Of a stretch of DNA of 13,075 bases, positions 1-7,400 are shown in pieces (within the stretch, counting starts at the first letter, position 1; each line of letters opens with the position of its first letter). The translations under genes were made by a program, and so were the position numbers. The notes beneath the pieces were generated by a model. The model was not told where the DNA came from. It made no database searches and saw only the letters and a program-made list of their open reading frames with translations. Origin of the DNA: Stenotrophomonas sp. (GTDB taxonomy: Bacteria; Pseudomonadota; Gammaproteobacteria; Xanthomonadales; Xanthomonadaceae); assembly GCA_003484865.1 (NCBI GenBank), contig DMZT01000177.1, forward strand, positions 1 to 13,075, read 5' to 3'.

Positions 1-54
1 GGAGGGAGGGGCGGCTGGATACGCCTCGGTCTCCATCGTCCGCTCCAATGAGTG

Positions 55-82
55 TTGTGCTGGGCAGTGCATGCTGTATATT
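55..82 (+). promoter_or_regulatory. Putative sigma70 promoter of the candidate small RNA
   Basis: TTGTGC at 55-60 and TATATT at 77-82 are separated by 16 bases. The -10 matches the consensus at five of six positions; the -35 matches at only three. A start about seven bases past the -10 would fall at about position 89, exactly where the first perfect stem-loop begins. That coincidence is the main support. Positions 1-54 contain a G-rich run at the start and nothing else I can identify. Confidence 0.35.
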
Positions 83-88
83 CAATTG

Positions 89-182
89 GTTGCGCAGAAA
101 TCAGCGCAACTGCGACGGCCCAGTGCCCCTGTCGCGGTCAGGACACATCCAACGGTCGGGTTTCCCGGCCGTTTTGCTTTTT
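89..182 (+). ncRNA. Candidate trans-acting small RNA, about 94 nt, with C-rich loop
   Basis: The stretch has the architecture of a bacterial sRNA. Stem-loop 1 is a perfect 7-bp stem (GTTGCGC 89-95, GCGCAAC 104-110) with loop AGAAATCA. Stem-loop 2 pairs GCGAC (112-116) with GTCGC (131-135), plus a G-T pair at 117/130, and exposes the loop GCCCAGTGCCCC. A short single-stranded part follows, then an intrinsic terminator at 151-182. No convincing protein is encoded here. Xanthomonas sRNAs such as sX13 are known to act through C-rich loops on G-rich mRNA sites, so a similar role is possible, but I cannot show homology. The alternative is a structured, attenuated leader of the ppnN gene that starts 45 nt downstream. 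Confidence 0.5.
151..182 (+). terminator. Intrinsic terminator
   Basis: AACGGTCGGG (151-160), loop TTT (161-163) and CCCGGCCGTT (164-173) form a 10-bp stem with one G-T pair, followed by TTGCTTTTT (174-182). This is a textbook Rho-independent terminator on the plus strand. No protein gene ends just upstream, so it most plausibly ends a small RNA or attenuates transcription into ppnN. Confidence 0.8.
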
Positions 183-227
183 AAGGGGGCAGCGGTACAG
201 TCGGTAACCTTGAGGAAAGCGAAAAAG

Positions 228-1622
228 ATGGACATGACGATCAACGAAAAGCCGGCGCGGACGCTGCCGGTTCAGGACGCGCGGATCTACCCGCGCGGTG
301 GGCTGGATGTGTTGTCGCGCGCGGAAGTTGCGCGCCTGCGCGATGCCTCCGGTGGTGGTATGCACGAACTGCTGCGCCGCTGCGCGCTGGCCGTGCTGAC
401 CAGCGGCAGCGCCTCGGACGATCCGCGCGCGGCGCGCGATCTGTATCCCGATTTCGATATCCAGGTGGCACAGCAGGACCGCGGCGTGCGCATCGATCTG
501 GTCAACGCGCCGGCGATGGCCTTCGTGGATGGCGAGATCATCCGCGGCGTGGCCGAGCTGTTGTTCGCGGTGGTCCGCGATCTGGCCTACATGGCCATCG
601 AGATGGGCCCGGCCTACGCGGCGGAGCTGGAATCTTCGGAAGGCATCACCAACGCGGTGTTCGGGCTGCTGCGCAACGCGCGCATCCTCAACCCGGGCGA
701 CCCGAACCTGGTCGTCTGCTGGGGCGGCCACTCGATCGGTCGCGATGAGTATCTGTACACCAAGCAGGTCGGCTACGAGCTGGGCCTGCGCGGGCTGGAC
801 ATCTGCACCGGCTGCGGCCCGGGTGCGATGAAGGGCCCGATGAAGGGCGCCACCATCGCCCACGCCAAGCAGCGCAAGACCACCACGCGCTACATCGGCC
901 TGACCGAGCCGGGCATCATTGCCGCCGAGTCGCCGAACCCGATCGTGAACCACCTGGTGATCATGCCGGACATCGAGAAGCGTCTCGAAGCGTTCGTGCG
1001 CATCGGCCACGGCATCATCGTGTTCGCCGGTGGTGTCGGCACCGCGGAGGAGATCCTGTATCTGCTGGGCATCCTGCTGCGCGACGAGAACAAGGACCTG
1101 CCGTTCCCGCTGATCCTGACCGGCCCGACCGTGGCCGCGCCGTACTTCGAGCAGATCGACCGCTTCATCCGCCTCACCCTGGGTGAGGAAGCCGCCAGCC
1201 GCTACGAGATCATCATCGGCGACCCGGTCAACGTCGCCCGCAAGATGGCCCAGGGCATCAAGCGCGTGCGCGAACATCGCCTGGCGCAGAAGGACTCGTT
1301 CTTCTTCAACTGGTCGATCGAGATTCCGTGGGAGTACCAGCAGCCGTTCGTGCCGACCCACGAGGCGATGGCCGCGCTGGACCTGCATCACGGCCGTCCG
1401 CCGCATGCCCTGGCGGCCGACCTGCGTCGCGCGTTCTCCGGCATCGTGGCCGGCAACGTGAAGGAAGACGGCATGCGCCGCATCGAGCAGTTCGGTCCCT
1501 TCGAGATCCATGGCGATGCGGACATGATGCAGGCGCTGGATGAGCTGCTGCGCGCCTTCGTCGAGCAGCGCCGCATGAAGATCTCGGGCGAGTACCAGCC
1601 CTGCTACAAGGTCATGGCCTGA
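228..1622 (+). CDS. ppnN: PpnN-type pyrimidine/purine nucleotide 5'-monophosphate nucleosidase (LOG family)
   Basis: A 464-aa cytoplasmic enzyme, close to the 454 aa of E. coli PpnN (YgdH). The family hydrolyses the N-glycosidic bond of nucleoside monophosphates, releasing free base and ribose 5-phosphate for salvage, and is controlled by (p)ppGpp in E. coli. Visible signatures: WGGHSIGRDEY from residue 165, a CGPGAMKGPMKGA nucleotide-binding stretch, and the LOG motif GGVGTAEE at 268-275 with the catalytic-type glutamates. The N- and C-terminal extensions fit the PpnN flanking domains rather than the short LOG cytokinin-type enzymes. The start is ATG at 228, preceded by GAGGAAAG at 212-219; the frame is open back to 48 but that extension crosses the terminator at 151-182. 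A weak promoter may lie at TTGCTT (174-179) and TACAGT (196-201). Function by homology is secure; regulation is not known from this sequence. Confidence 0.93.
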   Translation: MDMTINEKPARTLPVQDARIYPRGGLDVLSRAEVARLRDASGGGMHELLRRCALAVLTSGSASDDPRAARDLYPDFDIQVAQQDRGVRIDLVNAPAMAFVDGEIIRGVAELLFAVVRDLAYMAIEMGPAYAAELESSEGITNAVFGLLRNARILNPGDPNLVVCWGGHSIGRDEYLYTKQVGYELGLRGLDICTGCGPGAMKGPMKGATIAHAKQRKTTTRYIGLTEPGIIAAESPNPIVNHLVIMPDIEKRLEAFVRIGHGIIVFAGGVGTAEEILYLLGILLRDENKDLPFPLILTGPTVAAPYFEQIDRFIRLTLGEEAASRYEIIIGDPVNVARKMAQGIKRVREHRLAQKDSFFFNWSIEIPWEYQQPFVPTHEAMAALDLHHGRPPHALAADLRRAFSGIVAGNVKEDGMRRIEQFGPFEIHGDADMMQALDELLRAFVEQRRMKISGEYQPCYKVMA

Positions 1623-1626
1623 GGCC

Positions 1627-1709
1627 CTGGCCGGGCCAGCGGCGGGCAGGGGGCCTGCCGTCGGCCTGGATCTGCGTCAACTGATTGACGCCTGTCGCCT
1701 CCGGGCGAC
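1627..1709 (+). other. Cluster of four hairpins between ppnN and the pilin operon
   Basis: Four short inverted repeats lie in a row: CTGG/CCAG (1627-1639), GGCAGG/CCTGCC (1645-1659), the perfect 7-bp GCGTCAA/TTGACGC with loop CTGA (1674-1691), and GTCGCC/GGCGAC with loop TCCG (1694-1709). None is followed by a T-tract, so I do not call an intrinsic terminator. They may protect the ppnN mRNA 3' end or form DNA sites near the pilin promoter. The rest of this 162-bp gap contains the AlgR-like box and the fimT ribosome binding site. Confidence 0.5.
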
Positions 1710-1717
1710 CGTTCGTC
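1709..1717 (+). promoter_or_regulatory. AlgR-like binding site upstream of the minor pilin operon
   Basis: CCGTTCGTC at 1709-1717 equals the AlgR core recognition sequence described in Pseudomonas aeruginosa. There, AlgR activates the equivalent fimU-pilVWXY1Y2E operon and binds upstream of fimU. The site is about 68 bases before the fimT start codon. A poor promoter candidate follows (TTGCTG 1728-1733, CATCTT 1751-1756), which would put the box near -50, a typical activator position. Binding here is inferred from sequence and synteny only; whether the host has AlgR is not visible in this window. Confidence 0.5.
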
Positions 1718-1784
1718 CTGCCGCCCCTTGCTGATCGGCGGCGGGACGTTCATCTTCTGTGTCATCAACGCTGGGGAGCGTTTC

Positions 1785-2300
1785 ATGTCTTTGCGCCGGT
1801 CCAACGGCTTCACACTGATCGAGTTGATGGTCACCATCGCGGTGCTTGCCATCCTGGCAGTGATTGCGTTTCCGAGCTTCCAGGGCGTGCTGCGCTCGAA
1901 CCGGGCGGCCACCACCACCAACGAGCTGATCGCTTCATTGGCGCTGGCGCGCAGCGAAGCGCTGAAGAACACCCGTGGGGCCGGGGTATGTGCCTCATCC
2001 GATGGCACCAGCTGCAACGGCGATACCTGGGGCGACGGCTGGATGGTCTGGTCCGATGCCGACGGCAGTGGCAGCTTCGATTCCGGCGAGCCGGTGCTGC
2101 GGTACTCGGCCGGCTCGACCAAGATGCTGGGCAGCCAGGACAACCTGACGCTGGCCTTCGACGGCCGGGGTCGCAATCGCGCCGCATCGGCGCTGGACAT
2201 CACCCTCAAGCCCGACGAGTGCGGGGACCTGCCGCTGCAGCGCACGCTGCGGCTGTCGGCCGTTGGGCAGGTACGTGTGGAACGGGAGAGCTGCAAGTGA
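1785..2300 (+). CDS. fimT: Type IV pilus minor pilin, GspH/FimT family (FimT/FimU)
   Basis: A 171-aa prepilin. The leader MSLRRSNG ends in the PilD cleavage site G8/F9, giving a mature FTLIELMVT helix with the conserved Glu5. The helix is followed by a globular GspH-type domain with Cys69, Cys77, Cys146 and Cys170. Residues 91-102 (DADGSGSFDSGE) form an EF-hand-like acidic loop common in this family. Residues 127-130 are GRGR, matching the GRxR motif tied to DNA binding by FimT in Legionella. The start is ATG at 1785 with GGGGAG at 1773-1778; the frame also opens at TTG 1728 but that has no good ribosome site and would give an over-long leader. First gene of the minor pilin operon; its stop overlaps pilV by four bases. 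Minor pilins sit at the pilus tip and prime assembly. Confidence 0.9.
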   Translation: MSLRRSNGFTLIELMVTIAVLAILAVIAFPSFQGVLRSNRAATTTNELIASLALARSEALKNTRGAGVCASSDGTSCNGDTWGDGWMVWSDADGSGSFDSGEPVLRYSAGSTKMLGSQDNLTLAFDGRGRNRAASALDITLKPDECGDLPLQRTLRLSAVGQVRVERESCK

Positions 2301-2761
2301 CGGCAAGACATCTTGGCGCGCGGCGCGCAGGGCAGGGCGGCTTCACCATGATCGAGGTGCTGATCGCGATCGTGGTGATGAGCATCGGCCTGCTTGGTTT
2401 CGCGCTGTTGCAGACGATGAACGTGCGGTTCGTGCAGAGCGCGAATTTCCGCACCCAGGCGACCAACCTCAGCTACGAGCTGCTGGACCAGATCCGGATC
2501 AACCGCGTCGCCGCGACGACCTACGTAGGCAGCTACGCGGCGACCACCAAGGCGGCCGATTGCACATCGCCGATCGGCGCCAAGATCACCAAGGATCAGT
2601 ACATGACGGACTGGCGCTGCCGGCTGGGCAAGGCCCTGGGCGATGAAGCCAGTGCCAAGGTGACCCGCAGCGGCGATGAAGTGACGGTCAGCGTGAGCTG
2701 GGGAGACGAGCGCTGGCTGGACGCGGCGGACACCACCTTTGCGGCGAGGACGCAGCTGTGA
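2297..2761 (+). CDS. pilV: Type IV pilus modification protein / minor pilin PilV
   Basis: A 154-aa prepilin with leader cleavage at G15/F16 (QGG/FTMIEVLIAI) and Glu5 at residue 20. The hydrophobic helix is followed by FRTQATNLSYELLDQIRINR, typical of PilV. A small C-terminal domain holds Cys89 and Cys108. The start is GTG at 2297, overlapping the fimT stop as GTGA and preceded by GGGAGAG at 2284-2290 with six bases of spacing; no other start codon lies ahead of the cleavage site. The overlap implies translational coupling. PilV joins FimU, PilW, PilX and PilY1 in the priming/tip complex. Assigned by prepilin motif, size and gene order. Confidence 0.9.
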   Translation: MTARHLGARRAGQGGFTMIEVLIAIVVMSIGLLGFALLQTMNVRFVQSANFRTQATNLSYELLDQIRINRVAATTYVGSYAATTKAADCTSPIGAKITKDQYMTDWRCRLGKALGDEASAKVTRSGDEVTVSVSWGDERWLDAADTTFAARTQL

Positions 2762-3951
2762 TGCGCGCCATGTCACTCCGTGAACGCGCACGCGGTCTTT
2801 CGCTGATCGAGTTGATGATCGCCATGGTCATCGGCCTGGTCCTGCTGTTGGGCCTGATGCAGGTGTTCGCCGCTTCGCGCACGGCCTCGCGCCTCTCGGA
2901 GGGGCTGGCGCGCGTGCAGGAGAATGGCCGCTTCGCGATGGACTACCTGCAGCGTGATCTGCGCATGGCCGGCCACTTCGGTTGCGTCAACGACCAGAGT
3001 CACAATGTGCAGAGCCCTGGCTCGATGCATACAACGTTCGATGCCGGCGGCCACCCGGCGCTGGATTTCATGCAGTCCATCCAGGGCTTCGAGGCCGCCG
3101 ACACCGAGCCTGGCAAGCCGTTGACCCTGAGTGCCACACCGTCGACCGGCGGCATCGAGTACACCCCGGCGCTGCCGACGGAATACGCCGAAGCGTTGAC
3201 CAATCGGGTGGACGGCAGCGACATCGTCGCACTGCGGTTTCTGGTGCCCGATGGTGTCCCGGTCACCTTGGTGGGGGGCACGGACGATAAACCGGTGTTC
3301 AATTTCGACAGCAGCCGTTGGGCCGTTCTCCAAAGTGGTGTGGAAGCGCCGGGCCTGTTTGGTGTCGCCGACTGCCTGACCGCCACCATGTTCCAGGCAA
3401 GCGAGGTGAGTGGGTCTGCCGGTACCGTGACATTCGAGTCCGCGCCGAACAACACCGGCAGCTTCACCAGCCTCTATACGCCGGGCCAGGCCATGCTGTA
3501 TCGCGCGGAGAGCGTGGTCTATTACATCGGCTACGACTCCACCACCAAGCAGAGTTCGCTCTATCGCGTGCGTTTCTCGGCCAAACCCGGTGAAGCCCTG
3601 GTCGCGGTTGCGCCGGAAGCACTGGTCGAGGGGGTCCGCAACATGCAGCTGCTGTATGGGCAGGATCGCTCGCTCAGCGCCGCCTCGCCGCCCACCGGCT
3701 ACATCGATCGGCAGGGAACCGCTGCCGACGTGGAGGCCTCGATCACGCCGGCCGCCGATGCGTGGCGTCGGGTCGGGGCGGTGCAACTGGGCCTGGTGCT
3801 GGAAAGCCCGGATCCGTCAGCCGCAGCGCAGGCCAACGCGGATGCGGCGTTGACGGCCATGGGCGTCACCTTCACCGCGCCGACGGACGGTCGTTTCCGG
3901 ACGGTCTACCAAACCACGATCGCCGTACGTAATCGCCTTTATGGCAACTGA
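2761..3951 (+). CDS. pilW: Type IV pilus assembly minor pilin PilW
   Basis: A 396-aa prepilin, the usual PilW size and much longer than the other minor pilins. Cleavage is at G12/L13 (ARG/LSLIELMIAM) with Glu5 at residue 17. Family signatures follow: GRFAMDYLQRDLRMAGHFGC at 56-75, LVEGVRNMQLLYG around 288-300 and TTIAVRNRL near the C-terminus. Only two cysteines remain in the mature part (75 and 205), a likely disulfide. The start ATG at 2761 overlaps the pilV stop by one base (TGATG); ATG at 2770 is a possible alternative. PilW links the tip minor pilins and PilY1 in the priming complex. High confidence from motifs and context. Confidence 0.92.
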   Translation: MRAMSLRERARGLSLIELMIAMVIGLVLLLGLMQVFAASRTASRLSEGLARVQENGRFAMDYLQRDLRMAGHFGCVNDQSHNVQSPGSMHTTFDAGGHPALDFMQSIQGFEAADTEPGKPLTLSATPSTGGIEYTPALPTEYAEALTNRVDGSDIVALRFLVPDGVPVTLVGGTDDKPVFNFDSSRWAVLQSGVEAPGLFGVADCLTATMFQASEVSGSAGTVTFESAPNNTGSFTSLYTPGQAMLYRAESVVYYIGYDSTTKQSSLYRVRFSAKPGEALVAVAPEALVEGVRNMQLLYGQDRSLSAASPPTGYIDRQGTAADVEASITPAADAWRRVGAVQLGLVLESPDPSAAAQANADAALTAMGVTFTAPTDGRFRTVYQTTIAVRNRLYGN

Positions 3952-3958
3952 GGCTTCC

Positions 3959-4441
3959 ATGGCATCGCGTCCAAAACCCTTTGTCGCACCGCGCCGCCAG
4001 AACGGTGCCGTGCTGTATGTCGCCCTCATCATATTGATCCTGCTTGCGCTTCTCGGCGTAGCAGGCATGCAGGTGACCGGCATGCAGGAGCGCATGGCGG
4101 CCAACTACCTGCGCACCAACCTGGCCTTCCAGAATGCCGAGGCGGATGCACGCACGCTGGAGAACACCATCGATACCGACCTGGCGGCCGGCGGCACCTA
4201 CACGGCAAAGCAGGAAGAGTGCAGCCCGATCTTCGATCCCCTGACCTGGGCCGACGGCACCTCCGACGCCAAGGCGAGCTATACCCGGCGCCTGGACAAG
4301 TGCTTCGCCGCCTCCAGTGCGCGCGTGGGTGAGCGCCAGAACGAAGAGACCGGCAACATCTATCAGATCACTGCACTGGCCAGTGACGAACCGACCAATC
4401 CCTCGGCCAGTGCGGTCGTCGACACGATCTATATCCCATGA
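3959..4441 (+). CDS. pilX: Type IV pilus assembly minor pilin PilX
   Basis: A 160-aa protein with the PilX N-terminal signature: RRQNGAVLYVALI, then GMQVTGMQERMAANYLRTNLA. Cleavage is expected at G16/A17. The mature helix lacks the Glu5 of most pilins (Val21 instead), as is usual for PilX_N proteins and suits a tip position. Two cysteines (88 and 115) lie in the C-terminal domain. I chose ATG at 3959 because GAGG at 3950-3953 lies five bases ahead; ATG at 3941 is in frame and overlaps pilW but has no ribosome site. The stop overlaps pilY1 as ATGA. PilX works with PilY1 at the pilus tip. Confidence 0.9.
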   Translation: MASRPKPFVAPRRQNGAVLYVALIILILLALLGVAGMQVTGMQERMAANYLRTNLAFQNAEADARTLENTIDTDLAAGGTYTAKQEECSPIFDPLTWADGTSDAKASYTRRLDKCFAASSARVGERQNEETGNIYQITALASDEPTNPSASAVVDTIYIP

Positions 4442-7400
4442 CCTCTGATCGCTTCCATTTCAGCAAGCGCACGATCAACTGGCTGCGCATTGGCGTCCTT
4501 GTCATCGTGGTGGGCTTCCTGCTCAGCCGCGTCGTGCCGCTGCGCGCCGCGTTGGGCGACTACGACATCGCGCAGGAGCCGCTCTATACCAAACAGAGCC
4601 AGCCGCCGCTGATGATGATGGTGATGTCGCGCGATGAGCAGCTGTTCAACAAGGCCTACAGCGATTACAGCGATCTGGACGACGACAAGATCATCGATAC
4701 CACGTACCAGGACAAGTTCCCGTACGAAGGCTATTTCGATTCGAATCTTTGCTACAGCTATGACGCCGGAGTGTTCAAGGCCGCCAACGCAGCCACCGGC
4801 GACAACAAGCACAGCTGTGGTGGCAAGGGCTGGTCGGGCAACTTCCTCAACTGGGTGACCATGAGCCGGCTGGACGTGATGCGCTACGTCCTCTATGGCG
4901 GGCAGCGTTCCACCGATGATGCCAACAAGACCGTGCTGGAGCGCGCACAGATCCCCAATGACCTGCACGCGTGGGTCAAGGTTTATACCGGCAACGATAT
5001 CAACAGCTTCACGCCCCTGACGGCGAGCGCATCGTTCTGTAACGCGAGCATCAGTGCGGATGGTGCGCCGCTCATGCGCGTGGCGGGAGGGGTCTGGTCG
5101 GAATGGGCGTCAACGGCACTTTATCAATGCGGCGTGAGCCGCACGGGTGATGGCGGCTCGGATACGCCTAAAAAAACCACCGACTACAACGTCCGGGTGG
5201 AAGTCTGTAATCCAGGCAAGGATGCGCACCGCGAGAGTTTCTGCCGCAAGTACAACGACGGTACCAACGATCACTACAAGCCTAGTGGTCTGCTGCAGAG
5301 CTATGGTGAGAGTGGCCGTCTTCGTTTTGGCCTGGTGACCGGCACCTACTCCAGTCCTCGCGATGGCGGTGTGCTTCGCCGGAACATCGGCAAGATTGCT
5401 GGCAATGGCAGTACGCTTTGTGACGCGGGCGATGAGATCAACCTGGCCACCGGGCAGCTCTGCCTGGCGAAGAACAGTGGCGCCGAGGGCATCATCAATA
5501 CGATGTCCAACTTCCGGATTGACCAGTGGAACTGGAGCAACAATTGGAACGACTGCAACGACTACAGCATTCTGAACCGCCAGGGGTTCAAGGGTCGCGG
5601 CCATTTGCTCGATCCGGGCAGTTCCGGCGACGGTGCCAAGAACTGCAGTGCCTGGGGTAATCCGCTGGCCGAGATGTATGCCGAGGCGCTGCGTTACGTG
5701 GGCGCTGGAACCAAGGTTTACGGAGATACCGGTGATCTTTCGGGCCTGCCAACCGGGGTCGAATGGAAGGATCCTTACAGGAGCACGGCAACGGGGGGGA
5801 ACTCGTACTGCGCCACCTGCAACATCCTGGTGATGTCCTCGGGGCTCCCGTCGTTTGACAGTGACAACGTCGGCTCGGTGCCCCATCTGGCTTCGGCGGT
5901 GTCAGCAACGGATGCGCTCGGTGCTGCGGAAGGGATCAACGGCAAAAGCTATATGGCTGGGCGGGTCGGACTCACTGGCCGCTACGAGTCGATTCGAACC
6001 CACGAAGACATCTGCGAAGCCCGCACCGTCGACAACCTCAGTCTGGTCCGCGGTATCTGTCCGGACATTCCTTCCACCGAAGGTAGCTACCTGATGGCAG
6101 GGTTGGCAAAGGCCGCCGCGGAGACCGATCTGCGCCCGGGCCTGACAGGCAAGCCGGCGGACTACAAAGTGACCGCGACCACCTATACGGTGGCCATGGC
6201 GGAGAACCTGCCCAAGTTCGACATCAGCGTTGCCGGCGGCACGATTTCGTTGTCGCCGCTGTGTCAGGCAAACAACACCGGCAGTGCCAAGATCAGTGAT
6301 TCGGGTTGGCGCAGCTGCTTCCTCGGCGCCGTCGGAATCGGCACCAAGCAGTCGACGGTAGGTGCCAAGCATGTCTATGGTCGTCCCTATCGTGCCGACG
6401 GCAAGTCCGGCAGCTTCTCGCTGGTGTGGGAGGATTCGTTGTGGGGCAACGATCATGACAACGACGTCGTGACGATGATGAGCTACTGCGTCGGTGCTGC
6501 CTGCGGGGACAAGGCGGGCGTGGCTGACATGTGTTGGCGATCGGAGAACAAGACGGAATGCGCCAATGGCTTGTTGAGCGCGACCATCGGCGAAGATGAG
6601 GTACTGGTGCGCCTTGAGAATCTTTCGGCGTACGCAGGCAATGCGATGTTGACCGGTTACACCATCGTTGGCTCGAGCGCGACCAACGTGCAGCGCCTGC
6701 TGCTGCGTCCGGGCGACAGCAATGGCTCGGTGATCAGCACCTCGGAGAATCCGCCGGACAACTGGACCAAGCCTTCTCTGGTTCGCTACAAGTTGAGTGG
6801 TGCGCAGGCCAGTCAGCTGGAAAGCCCGCTGTGGTACGCCGCCAAATACGGCGTGCCCAGTGGCAAGTGGGACACCAAGGTGCCAGGTACGCCGGATAAC
6901 TACTTCCTCGCACGCAATCCAGCCAAGCTCAAGGCCGCGCTCGAGGCGATCTTCGCAAGTGCTGCGGAAGGCGACGCGCCGGTGGCGGGCGGTGGCTCCG
7001 GTGCGCGTATCAATGCGGGCTCGTTCACGGTATCAGCCAGTTACAAAGTGACCTCGGGCACCAACGACTGGGTGGGTGATGTCGTTGCCAGCAAGGTGTC
7101 CGATACCGGTACCGATGACGTTGAGCTGTGGCGCGCCTCGACCAAGATGAGCTCCAGTGGTCGCACCATCGTCATGGCGACTTCGCCGACCACGGTCGAT
7201 GGGAGCGGGGCGTTGGTGCCGGTGGCGGCTGCACCGTTCGAGGCGAACAATATTCCTGGCGCCGACCGCGCAGCTCAGTTGTCCAACATCGGTTTCAGTA
7301 GTTCGATTCCCGAGTGGTTCGGATCGCACAGCGTGGCCGATCTGGTGAACTACCTGAAGGGCTCGGCCATCAGCGGCTTCCGCTCACGCGGCTCGATTCT

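Noticed and set aside
48..227. N-terminal extension of the ppnN reading frame
   Set aside because: It would run through a strong terminator hairpin, and the PpnN family length and the GAGGAAAG ribosome site both point to ATG 228.
138..1511. A 457-codon open frame on the minus strand opposite ppnN
   Set aside because: It is a mirror of a well-supported gene in GC-rich DNA; it has low-complexity Arg/Val/Asp-rich content, no recognisable domain and no ribosome site.
1640..1662. GC-rich hairpin after ppnN as an intrinsic terminator
   Set aside because: No T-run follows; it is listed only as part of the hairpin cluster.
1728..1784. Upstream TTG start for fimT
   Set aside because: It lacks a ribosome site and would add 19 residues with a hydrophobic stretch ahead of a normal short prepilin leader.
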